A program made the translations under genes and the position numbers. A stretch of 64,000 nucleotides of DNA from Streptomyces maremycinicus. Lineage in GTDB: Bacteria; Actinomycetota; Actinomycetes; Streptomycetales; Streptomycetaceae. The first letter of the stretch is position 1; each line of letters starts with the position of its first letter. The notes under the pieces are model-generated. The model did not search any database. It was not told the origin of the DNA and was given only the letters and a program-made list of their open reading frames with translations. This document shows positions 43,541 to 51,441 of this stretch, one piece after another. The stretch lies in the NCBI RefSeq assembly GCF_001184025.1, contig NZ_BBYG01000018.1:124001-188000 (forward strand), given 5' to 3'.

Positions 43541-43945
43541 ATGACAGCAGAGTCACCGACGCAGACTGTGCGACGCCTGTTCCCGCTGCTGGCCGAGGGG
43601 AAGAGCGCGGAGGCGGCGGCGCTGTTCGCCGACTCGGTGTCGTTCTCCGTCCCGCACCCGCCGGGCATCCCGTGGGTACCGGAGGTCGACTCGGCGGACG
43701 GCATGCGGACGTTCTTCGAACTGCTCCGATCCCATGTGCGGACCAAGGAGTTCGACCTCCGCCAGATCATCGCCGAGGACGACGACGTCGTCCTCATCGG
43801 CCGCATGCTCTCCGAGGTCAGGAAGACGGGCCGGGACATCGACACCGCGTTCGCCCTGCACACCACGGTCCAGCACGGCCGAATCACCCGCTACCACCTC
43901 TACGAGGACACCTACGCGGTCGCCAGGGCCTGCTCCGACGAGTGA
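43541..43945 (+). CDS. NTF2-like/SnoaL-type protein
   Basis: 134 aa, one alpha+beta barrel. 'MTAESPTQTVRRLFPLLAEGKSAEAAALFADSVSFSVP' is a typical opening for this fold, with 'GRMLSEVRKTGRDIDTAFALHTTVQHGRITRYHLYEDTYAVARA' at the end. Members include polyketide cyclases, isomerases and stress proteins; the sequence does not decide. It starts 26 bp after the XRE regulator and may be co-transcribed. Much longer open frames cover it but lack a ribosome site. Confidence 0.82.
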   Translation: MTAESPTQTVRRLFPLLAEGKSAEAAALFADSVSFSVPHPPGIPWVPEVDSADGMRTFFELLRSHVRTKEFDLRQIIAEDDDVVLIGRMLSEVRKTGRDIDTAFALHTTVQHGRITRYHLYEDTYAVARACSDE

Positions 43946-43965
43946 CCGCCCGCCGGGCGGACACC

Positions 43966-44070
43966 TTCGCCGTCCGTCGACCGCCCGTGACACGCGACCG
44001 TTCGCCGTCCGTCGACCGGCCGTGACACGCGACCGTTCGCCCTTCCTCTGACGGTCGTGACACGCGACCC
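43966..44070. repeat. Three tandem 35-bp repeats
   Basis: Units 43966-44000, 44001-44035 and 44036-44070. The first two differ at one base, and the third keeps only TTCGCC and GTGACACGCGACC. They lie between the NTF2-like gene and the convergent DUF397 gene, and may act as a barrier to read-through. Confidence 0.8.
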
Positions 44071-44106
44071 GAGATCCGGGGCTCGTGCCCCCGGCCACTC
44101 GCCGGA

Positions 44107-44322
44107 TCAGCTCTCGGCGCCGCGCCGCACGGCACGGACGAAGGAGACCCAGGCCCCGCTCCCCACGGTGATCGCGGGCCCTCCCGCCCTCTTCGAGTCA
44201 CGGACCAGCGCGCCCTCATCGGTCAGTGCGCACTCGACGCACTCGCCTCCCGCCCCATTGCTGTACGACGACGTGAACCACGCCGGACGGCTCGTCCTGA
44301 TACCGGTCGCTGCCATGCTCAC
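44107..44322 (-). CDS. DUF397 protein
   Basis: 71 aa, classic DUF397: 'AWFTSSYSNGAGGECVECAL', 'LVRDSKRAGGPAITVGSGAWVSFVRAV'. DUF397 genes nearly always follow an XRE/DUF5753 regulator and are co-regulated with it (whiJ or abaA-like clusters), with a modulatory role proposed through that regulator. The ATG overlaps the regulator's TGA (4 bp), so the two are coupled. Confidence 0.93.
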   Translation of the reverse strand: MSMAATGIRTSRPAWFTSSYSNGAGGECVECALTDEGALVRDSKRAGGPAITVGSGAWVSFVRAVRRGAES

Positions 44323-45167
44323 GTCGCATATCCCTTCAAGACCGTCTCGATCAACTGCGCCGAACGCTGAGGGCTCAGAGCCGCGGCGCGCAACCCGTCG
44401 AACGCTCGGGCGTACTCACGGACATGATGCTCGCCTTCCAAGTAGACGGCATCGGTGATTCCGTCGCGGTAGACGATGTCGGGGTCCTCCGGCGCGGGGA
44501 AACCGAGCATGGTGAACGAGCCGGTGACCGGATAGGTGCCGGAGTCGAAGGGGAGGACCTGAAGGGTGACGGCGGGCAACCGGGCCACGTCGAGGACGTG
44601 TTCGACCTGCTCGCGCATCAGCGCACGATCCCCGATGACATTGCGCAGCGCACCCTCGTTCACGATGAACCAGGAGTCGGGAGCGTCCGGCCGCCGCAGC
44701 ATGCCCTGACGTTCCGTCCGAACCCGTACGGCCCGGTCGATGTCCTCGGGGGACATGTGCCCACTGGTCCTGTGCAGCTCGCAGATGTACGCCTGGGTCT
44801 GCATGAGGCCGGGCAACAACTCGCACTGGTACTGCCGGAAGGACGAGGCGTCCTGCTCCAGACCGATGTAGATGTTGAACCACTCCGGCACACCTGAACC
44901 GTGGACCTGCCACCAGCCACGCACCTTGGCCTGCCGGGCCAACGACTTGAGGAACTCGCGCAGTTCGTCGCTGGTGCCGTAGAACCGGCAGAGAGCGTCG
45001 ATGTCCGACGGCTGTACCCGGCCGCTGCCCGTCTCCATGCGGTTGACCTTGGAACCACTCCAGTCGAGGCCCGCGCCCACCTGGGCGCAGGTGAGCGTCG
45101 ACTGTTCCCGGAGCTTTTTCAGCTCGATCGAGAGGCGGCGACGGCGTGCCGTCGGCGATCCGGCCAT
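44319..45167 (-). CDS. XRE/DUF5753 transcriptional regulator
   Basis: 282 aa. Helix-turn-helix at the N-terminus: 'KLREQSTLTCAQVGAGLDWSGSKVNRMETGSGRVQPSDIDALCRFYG'. The C-terminal DUF5753 is marked by 'GVPEWFNIYIGLEQDASSFRQYQCELLPGLMQTQAYICELHRT', 'LRNVIGDRALMREQVEHVLDVARLPAVTLQVLPF' and 'YLEGEHHVREYARAFDGLRAAAL'. It belongs to the large WhiJ-like group tied to development and antibiotic control in Streptomyces. It is coupled to DUF397 downstream and divergent from the ATP-binding protein gene. Confidence 0.94.
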   Translation of the reverse strand: MAGSPTARRRRLSIELKKLREQSTLTCAQVGAGLDWSGSKVNRMETGSGRVQPSDIDALCRFYGTSDELREFLKSLARQAKVRGWWQVHGSGVPEWFNIYIGLEQDASSFRQYQCELLPGLMQTQAYICELHRTSGHMSPEDIDRAVRVRTERQGMLRRPDAPDSWFIVNEGALRNVIGDRALMREQVEHVLDVARLPAVTLQVLPFDSGTYPVTGSFTMLGFPAPEDPDIVYRDGITDAVYLEGEHHVREYARAFDGLRAAALSPQRSAQLIETVLKGYAT

Positions 45168-45375
45168 TTCAACCCCGTTTTGGATAGCGGACGTTCAGTC
45201 TCACGCCAATAGGCACGCTTGCCAATCACTCGGAAGTGGGATTCTCGCCGTGCACATTGCACGAAGGGATGCGCAGACCGCACTCTGAGGCGACGCGACT
45301 CACCGTGATCCCCCATGACGCTCCGTGCCCCATCGCGTCTTTCCGGGGGTGTCACCTGCGACGAAAGGGCCCCTC

Positions 45376-45864
45376 ATGGGTCAGCACGCGTGCATGACGC
45401 GCAAACCGTGGGACCTCACCTTCACGGCCGAGCCGACGGAGGTGGCCGCCCTGCGCCGGATCATGCGGCTGCATCTGGGCATCTGGGGCCTGCAAGAAGT
45501 CGTCGACGACGCCCAGCTCTGCGTGAGCGAACTGGTGTCCAACGTCATCAATCACGTCGGCCCCGGGACCCCGGCCACGCTCGCGGTCTCCATGAACGGC
45601 GTCCACCTGCGCATCGAGGTCCACGACCCCGACACACGGGCGCTGCCCACCCTCCTCGCCGCGACCTCCGAAGCGGAGTCCGGCCGAGGCATGACCCTCG
45701 TGAACGCGGTCGCCGAAAGGTGGGGCGTCCAGCTGCACGCCACCCGAAAGGTGACGTGGTGTGAGCTGGCGACCGGCTTGAGCGCAGCAGATGCGTTGCC
45801 TGTGACATGGCGCCGCCCACAGGCGCAAACGGCTGAGGCTGACGCCGTAAACGAATTGCCGTGA
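45376..45864 (+). CDS. ATP-binding protein, anti-sigma/HATPase_c fold
   Basis: 162 aa from ATG 45376 (AAAGGG upstream; ATG 45394 also in frame). GHKL ATPase motifs: N-box 'CVSELVSNVINHV', G1-like 'RIEVHDPDTR' and G2-like 'ESGRGMTLVNAVAERWGV'. It resembles the SpoIIAB/RsbW-type kinases found beside WhiJ-like regulators. It completes the XRE/DUF397/ATPase triad and ends 4 bp before the helicase stop codon of the convergent defence gene. Confidence 0.9.
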   Translation: MGQHACMTRKPWDLTFTAEPTEVAALRRIMRLHLGIWGLQEVVDDAQLCVSELVSNVINHVGPGTPATLAVSMNGVHLRIEVHDPDTRALPTLLAATSEAESGRGMTLVNAVAERWGVQLHATRKVTWCELATGLSAADALPVTWRRPQAQTAEADAVNELP

Positions 45865-45868
45865 TGCC

Positions 45869-48800
45869 TCACCCGGCTGCGATGGCGGAGTACGTCCAGA
45901 CGTCGGCCGGCATGGGCTCCTTCAGCCGCCAGGTGATGGCCATCGGCTTGCTGCCTGAATGGTCCACGTATTCAGCAGGGCCCAGCAGCATCCAGGGCTG
46001 GGCACCGCCGATGTCCGTGTTCTTGTATCGGCGTACGAACAGCAGCACGTGGCTGCCACCCACAGTGTGATGTTGATAGCGCAGGCCGGTAGGAGAAGCC
46101 GCTGATGTCTGGTTCTGGGATTCCCAGTGGAAGAGTGTCTCGCTCAGAGCGTAGTCGTGGTAGCGAGTCTGTGGTGAGAAGTCCTTCTCGTCTTTATCCA
46201 GAGTGATCAGTAGAGCGTCAGTCTTGATCGACTCGCACCACTTCACCCCCTCGCGGAAGTCTCCCGGCATGAAGCCGCCGACGAATGACTGCCCCAGTGC
46301 AGGAAGGATCTCCTCGCGCGTATAGGAAGCGTGCACGGTCAGGGGGATACCCGTTGGGCCGCCCACTACCTGGAGCGGGATCGGTACGTGCTCGGTGTGG
46401 GCAAGGTTGTACGCCAGAACCTGCCGCAGCTCGCTACACACCGCTGGTTGCTGGCGCAGTGTCGCGAACCCGGCGTCATAGTGTGCGAAACCCTTCCGGG
46501 TCACGCCGCCGAGCGGCCACAGCTGGAAGAAGAGCATGCGAGCGTAGGCCTGCCCTTGCTCATCGAGCTCGCTGTAGGAGGGCGCCTCGTCCTCCAGCAT
46601 GCGGCTGTATGCCGCCACCCTTAGCGGGTCATCGACGTGGAGGAAGGAGGAAACGCGCTTGAGGAGGGCTGCCTCGCCTTCGGGTGCTTCGCCCTTGAGT
46701 AGACCCGCGCGGCGGAGTAGCCCCGTCCAGGAGTTGCCGTTGCCTCGGTAGAGCTCCTTGAGTTCACGGCCGCTCTCTTCCAGATAGCGGCTCAGAGCTG
46801 GCTCGGCGTAGTCGGCGACTTCGCGTGCCAGGGCTGTGACATTGACGCCGATCTGCTCCTTGATATTGGCGATGATGGTTTTCTTCGCCTTCTCCTCAAG
46901 GATGATCTGGCAGCCGGACGGTAGCTGAGGAAAGTTTTGCTCGATGTTGTCAAGAAGGCGTTTGCGGGTCAGATTTGTCAGTGCGCGGAACTGATTCTCG
47001 AAGCGGAATTCCTTGCGGTGTTGCCCGATGAAGTCGAGCACGGTAAGTACGGCCTTGTCCTCAGTGCGACGGAGTCCACGGCCAAGCTGCTGAAGGAAGA
47101 CGGTGGCGCTGGAGGTGGGGCGCAGCAGGAGCAACGTATCTACGTCAGGGATGTCGAGCCCCTCGTTGAGGAGGTCGACCGAGAAGATTACTTGGAGGGC
47201 CCCCGACCGGAGATCGGCGAGAGCCTGCTTGCGCTCCTCGACGGGCGTCTCGCCGGAGAGTGCGACGGCGTTGAGGCCGGCTGTGCGGAAGGCCTCCGCC
47301 ATGAAGTGGGCGTGCAGCACTGACACGCAGAACCCCAGAGCCCGCATGGTGCTCGGCTCCGTGGCCTTCTCCATGACAGCTTTAATGATCAGCTCTGCGC
47401 GCCGTACATCACTCGACAGCTTGTTGCTCAGCGCACTGGAGTCGTACGTCCCACGCTTCCACTCCACTGTGCTGAGGTCGGTGTTGTCGCTAATCCCGAA
47501 GTAGTGGAACGGGCTGAGGAGGTCATTCTCGAGCGCCTCCCACAATCGCATCTCTGCGGCGATACGCCCCTCGAAGAACTCGTCCTGAATGTTCTTGCCG
47601 TCCATGCGCTCCGGTGTCGCGGTGAGACCGAGCAGCTCCAATGGCTCGAAGTGATCGAGGATCTTCCGGTATGTCGGCGAGGTCCCGTGATGGAACTCAT
47701 CGATCACGATGACATCGAAGTGATCAGGGGCGAGCCGATCGAGAGCCCGCGCGTTCAATGACTGCACACTGGCAAACACATGATTCCAACGCTCCGGAAG
47801 CTCACCGCTATGGAAGGACTCGCCAAAGTTTGGATCCACCAGGACGTCCTGGTAAGTGCGCAGGGATTGCTGGAGAATCTCTTTGCGGTGAGCGACGAAC
47901 AAAAGACGCAGATCACGGCCACCGTGCTTCTTGCGGAGCTGCTTGTAGTCGAGCGCAGCCATCACTGTCTTGCCCGTACCAGTAGCTGCTACGAGCAGAT
48001 TCCGATGCCTGTCGTGCACCTTACGCTCGACCTCTAGCCGTTCCAACATGTCGCGCTGGTGCGGATACGGTCGTACTTCGAGGCCGGACAGCGTGATCTT
48101 GCGGTCGGCAAGAACGGTCGAAGATGTGCCACCTGCGATCGCCAAGGCCTCTTGGAGACGCCCCCCGTCAGATTGAGGGTCGTACGACTCGAAAGACGGA
48201 TCACTCCAGTAGGCCGCAAAGGTGGCCTTGAACTTGCGCAGCACGTCGGGTGTGGCGATAGAAGACAGCCGAACATTCCACTCCAGACCATCAAGCAGTG
48301 CTGCCTTCGACAGGTTGGAGCTTCCCACATAAGCCGTGTCGTAGCCGCTCTTGCGGCGGAACAGCCAGGCCTTCGCATGCAGTCGCGTCGATCGAGTCTC
48401 GTAGTTGACCTTGACTTCGGCGTTGAAGTCCTCCACCAATCGATCTAGAGCGCGTCGCTCGGTTGCGCCGATGTAGGTGGTCGTGATGACTCGTATCGGC
48501 ACGTTGCGTTCGTGTGCGGCCCTCAGCGATTGCTCGAGGATGCGCAAGCCATGCCACTTGACGAAGGCGCAGAGCAGGTCAACCCGGTCGGCGGTAGCGA
48601 GTTCGGCCCGCAATTCGAAGCCGAGGCTTGGATCCTCAGGGGAGTTGGTGATGAGCGCGGTGTCGGAGAGGGGGATGCCTGGTCTCACCGCGAAGACTCC
48701 CGGTGCCTCCTGCTGGGTGAGCGCGAGGAGTTGTCGCGGGCCGTCGGCTACAAGGTCTACCCACTCCTGTGCGCCTTCCAGCGTGCTGATGGACTCCAGG

Positions 48801-49036
48801 ATGTGGTTCGCGGCGTGGACGCGCTCCTCGACCGGAAGGCTCTGGAGGACGCGTTGAACGGTCCCCGCTACATGTCTAGCCAAGATGTGAGGTACCGACT
48901 CTGGCCCCACCGTTCCACTCACGGGGTGCCATCCGAGGCTGGCGAGTTCCTTCAGCTGCTGCTCGAAGCGCAGCGTGATGAGCTGTTCGTACAGTCCACC
49001 GGTGGGGGCAGGCGTGTTGCGATGGCTCTGAGACAT
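45869..49036 (-). CDS. PLD-nuclease / SF2 helicase / DUF3427 protein
   Basis: 1055 aa in one chain. Residues about 140-245 form a PLD-type nuclease domain with HxK at His220-Ala-Lys222 and 'VGSSNLSKAAL', a single HKD half. The SF2 helicase follows: Walker A 'ATGTGKT' near 351, Walker B 'VIDEFHHG' near 443, motif III 'GLTATPER' and motif VI 'QLGRGLRR'. DUF3427 is at the C-terminus ('LFHWESQNQTSAASPTGLRY' and 'LLFVRRYKNTDIGGAQPWMLLG'). Such proteins are thought to cut and unwind foreign DNA. GC drops (35 of 60 bases at 47881-47940), so it was probably acquired. It is divergent from the MrcB_N nuclease gene. Confidence 0.9.
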   Translation of the reverse strand: MSQSHRNTPAPTGGLYEQLITLRFEQQLKELASLGWHPVSGTVGPESVPHILARHVAGTVQRVLQSLPVEERVHAANHILESISTLEGAQEWVDLVADGPRQLLALTQQEAPGVFAVRPGIPLSDTALITNSPEDPSLGFELRAELATADRVDLLCAFVKWHGLRILEQSLRAAHERNVPIRVITTTYIGATERRALDRLVEDFNAEVKVNYETRSTRLHAKAWLFRRKSGYDTAYVGSSNLSKAALLDGLEWNVRLSSIATPDVLRKFKATFAAYWSDPSFESYDPQSDGGRLQEALAIAGGTSSTVLADRKITLSGLEVRPYPHQRDMLERLEVERKVHDRHRNLLVAATGTGKTVMAALDYKQLRKKHGGRDLRLLFVAHRKEILQQSLRTYQDVLVDPNFGESFHSGELPERWNHVFASVQSLNARALDRLAPDHFDVIVIDEFHHGTSPTYRKILDHFEPLELLGLTATPERMDGKNIQDEFFEGRIAAEMRLWEALENDLLSPFHYFGISDNTDLSTVEWKRGTYDSSALSNKLSSDVRRAELIIKAVMEKATEPSTMRALGFCVSVLHAHFMAEAFRTAGLNAVALSGETPVEERKQALADLRSGALQVIFSVDLLNEGLDIPDVDTLLLLRPTSSATVFLQQLGRGLRRTEDKAVLTVLDFIGQHRKEFRFENQFRALTNLTRKRLLDNIEQNFPQLPSGCQIILEEKAKKTIIANIKEQIGVNVTALAREVADYAEPALSRYLEESGRELKELYRGNGNSWTGLLRRAGLLKGEAPEGEAALLKRVSSFLHVDDPLRVAAYSRMLEDEAPSYSELDEQGQAYARMLFFQLWPLGGVTRKGFAHYDAGFATLRQQPAVCSELRQVLAYNLAHTEHVPIPLQVVGGPTGIPLTVHASYTREEILPALGQSFVGGFMPGDFREGVKWCESIKTDALLITLDKDEKDFSPQTRYHDYALSETLFHWESQNQTSAASPTGLRYQHHTVGGSHVLLFVRRYKNTDIGGAQPWMLLGPAEYVDHSGSKPMAITWRLKEPMPADVWTYSAIAAG

Positions 49037-49107
49037 GGGCGTCTACCCCCGGTTGCGCATGCTGATGGCGATGAAGACGTTGTATCAGGAGGCACTGACA
49101 TGGCCGC

Positions 49108-49133
49108 GATCGGTCAGATCTGATCCTGATCGC
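49108..49133. promoter_or_regulatory. Palindrome in the divergent defence promoter
   Basis: TCAGATCTGA (49114-49123) is a perfect palindrome inside a wider near-symmetric GATC-rich stretch, 72 bp before the helicase start and about 70 bp before the nuclease start. It is a candidate operator for both genes. Confidence 0.4.
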
Positions 49134-49189
49134 AAGGAGAGGCGGCTTATTGAGAGGAGACGTTGATCGGGTCAGGCTAGTTTTTGCCT

Positions 49190-50299
49190 GTGTATTTACG
49201 TGACTTGCTCATACGCCTAGCGACGACCTACGACTCCAAGCTCGGTACCACCAACAAAGTGCCTGCCCAGGTCCTCCTTCGGGAGGTGAAGGACTTGCCT
49301 GACCTCCCGCTGCCATTCGACTTCGTAGCCTCAGGACACGGTGGTCAAGGCACGGCAGCCAGCACTCCGTGGATCGGTGTGTTCGATCCGGAGATCAACA
49401 GGGAGCCCCAACAGGGGTTGTACCTCGCCTACATCTTCGACGCGCAGCTCACCTCTGTGACGCTCACATTGCAGCAAGGGGTAACCAAGCTCTCCGACCA
49501 GTACACGCCCGCCGAGTTGCGGGGGGAGTTGCAGAGTCGGGTGAAGCACCTTCGGGCCGGAATGCAGCCGGAGTTGGTTAGACAGTGGAGCTATGTACCC
49601 GTCTTCGGTGCGAAGCAGGATCGGCCCCGCGCGTATGAAGCAGGGAGCGTGGTAGCTCGTCGCTATGAGATCGCAAGCCTGCCAGCCGAGAAGGTCCTAG
49701 CCGAAGACCTTCAGGTCGCGGCGCTGCTACTCCGGGATGCTGCGGCCAGCCAGCGCATCTGGCTCCAGACGCCGGAGCCGAACGAGCCCTTCGTGTACGT
49801 AAATGAGGGCCATGGGCCTGTGGGTGACCCTTTGGACGGCTTCCATCCCAACGACAGCAGCGACTACTACGTGCACATCAAGGGCGGTCGGCACCGGCGC
49901 GAACGCTGGCACGAAGAGCTCATCAAGGACTTCGGCCTTCACGTGGTCACGCGCGGGTACACACCGATCACCCAAGGCATGTACCCGAGAGACCTGGTCT
50001 TACGTCGTCCTGCTGCTAAGGAGCAGCGAGCGTGGTTGGTGGAGGGCAAGGTCGTGAAAAAGGGCAACGCGACTAAGGCCGTCCGCGAGGCTGTGGGACA
50101 ACTGCTGGAGTACAGCTACTACTGGCACGAGAAGCTCGGCGAGCCGAAGCCTCACCTCATCGCTCTCTTCACTGAAGACATTGGGCAGTATGCGCAATAC
50201 CTCGAGGATCATGGCATTGCCTCGATCTGGCGCACCGGCGATGAGGATTGGGCTGGCTCGCCCTTGGCCGCTTCCTGGGATCTCACAGCGGCGTCGTGA
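49190..50299 (+). CDS. MrcB_N plus PD-(D/E)XK restriction-like nuclease
   Basis: 369 aa from GTG 49190 (TTG 49184 is an alternative two codons up; an in-frame TAG at 49178 blocks anything earlier). The N-terminus is an MrcB_N (DUF3578)-type domain, 'LRDLLIRLATTYDSKLGTT' to 'SVTLTLQQGVTKL', often found on modification-dependent restriction enzymes. The C-terminus is a PD-(D/E)XK-like core: Asp268 in YPRDLVL, Glu285-Gly-Lys287 in WLVEGK, then 'AVREAVGQLLEYSYYW'. It carries TTA codons at codon 3 and codon 271. There is no nearby ribosome site. It probably reads modified DNA and cuts it (inference), working with the divergent helicase protein. Confidence 0.82.
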   Translation: MYLRDLLIRLATTYDSKLGTTNKVPAQVLLREVKDLPDLPLPFDFVASGHGGQGTAASTPWIGVFDPEINREPQQGLYLAYIFDAQLTSVTLTLQQGVTKLSDQYTPAELRGELQSRVKHLRAGMQPELVRQWSYVPVFGAKQDRPRAYEAGSVVARRYEIASLPAEKVLAEDLQVAALLLRDAAASQRIWLQTPEPNEPFVYVNEGHGPVGDPLDGFHPNDSSDYYVHIKGGRHRRERWHEELIKDFGLHVVTRGYTPITQGMYPRDLVLRRPAAKEQRAWLVEGKVVKKGNATKAVREAVGQLLEYSYYWHEKLGEPKPHLIALFTEDIGQYAQYLEDHGIASIWRTGDEDWAGSPLAASWDLTAAS

Positions 50300-50351
50300 G
50301 ACCCACACGGGGGCAAGGGCGGCTCGGAGGATTCACCGCTGCCCCCGAGTG

Positions 50352-51365
50352 CTACGCCGCCCCGTGGCACGCCTGGTACTGCGCCCCCGACCCGCACCAG
50401 CAAGCTGCCCCCCGTTCCGGGGGCCAGCTCACTGCTCGGCCTCGGGCTGCCAGGGTTGTCGCGTACTGGGGGAGGAGGTCCGTGTCGGCCGGGGACGTGC
50501 CCTCCGAGGCCGCGAAGGCCTCGTAGGACGGGACCGTGCCGGTGACGATGCCGAGGTTGGCCGTGCCGGAGGCGGACAGTTCGGTGAGGGAGGCCTCTAT
50601 GCCGGCCAGGTGCTCGCCGTGGGAGGGGTACTCCTCCGACAGGGAGGGGTAGGCGGCGATCAGTTCCGCCAGTTCGTCGGCCGGCCAGTGGAGGACGGCC
50701 ACCGGGAACGGACGGGACAGCTCCTCCCGGTACGCGCCCAGCTCGGCGCGCAGGCGGGAGATCTCCGCCTCCAGCTCCGCCGGGTTGTCCGAGCCGAGGG
50801 ACCAGACACGCTTGGGGTCGTGGAGTTCGTCCAGCGAGACGGGCAGCGAGTGGAGGGTGTCGGCCAGCAGGTCCCACTCGTCGTGGGCGGCGCCGAGCAT
50901 CCGGCGTACCCGGTGGCGGCCGAAGAGCAGCGGGTGGGCGGCGTGCGGGGGCTCCGGCACGTCCGCCAGGAGGAGGGTCGCCCCCTCCGTGAACGTCTTC
51001 TGCGCCGCCTCCAGCTCGTCGTGGGCCTCCAGCGACTCCGCGACGATCACCCAGGGGGCCGGGTCGCGGGGGGCGGCGGCGCGGATGCCGTCGATGATGG
51101 CCCGGGCCTCGGCCTCGTGGCCGTACTCCCACAGGTTGGAGGCTTTCAGGGCTCGGACCAGATGGGGGTTGTCCAGCCCACCCGGCGCCGACAGCAGGCG
51201 GTCGTAGAGGGTCGTCGCGGCGGGGCGGTCGCCGGCCAGTTCGAGGTGGGCCGCGGCCTGCAACAGCAGGGCCTCCGCGTCCTCGGGGTACAGGCCGGCG
51301 GTCCGCTCCAGGCGTGCCGCTTCTGCGGTGTGGTCGACGTTCTCGGCAGGCGTGTCGGGGCGCAT
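50352..51365 (-). CDS. TPR-like protein with SEC-C zinc motif
   Basis: 337 aa. Helical repeats in the first 150 residues (LYPEDAEALLLQAAAHLELAGD and following) look like TPRs. The end 'ACWCGSGAQYQACHG' is a SEC-C motif, the small zinc site first seen in SecA, here probably for protein or nucleic-acid contact. ATG 51365 was chosen (MRPDTPAENV); an upstream in-frame start adds ten residues. The exact role is unknown. It returns to high GC after the defence block. Confidence 0.85.
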   Translation of the reverse strand: MRPDTPAENVDHTAEAARLERTAGLYPEDAEALLLQAAAHLELAGDRPAATTLYDRLLSAPGGLDNPHLVRALKASNLWEYGHEAEARAIIDGIRAAAPRDPAPWVIVAESLEAHDELEAAQKTFTEGATLLLADVPEPPHAAHPLLFGRHRVRRMLGAAHDEWDLLADTLHSLPVSLDELHDPKRVWSLGSDNPAELEAEISRLRAELGAYREELSRPFPVAVLHWPADELAELIAAYPSLSEEYPSHGEHLAGIEASLTELSASGTANLGIVTGTVPSYEAFAASEGTSPADTDLLPQYATTLAARGRAVSWPPERGAACWCGSGAQYQACHGAA

Positions 51366-51441
51366 GCACGACACCGTACTGCCCGCCGCTGACAAAAAGG
51401 AGATAGGTGCAGGCCAGGGGCCGACCCCTGGCGTGCGCCCG

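Noticed and set aside
43966..44070. Possible CRISPR array
   Set aside because: The 35-bp units are contiguous with no spacers, and there are no cas genes in the window.
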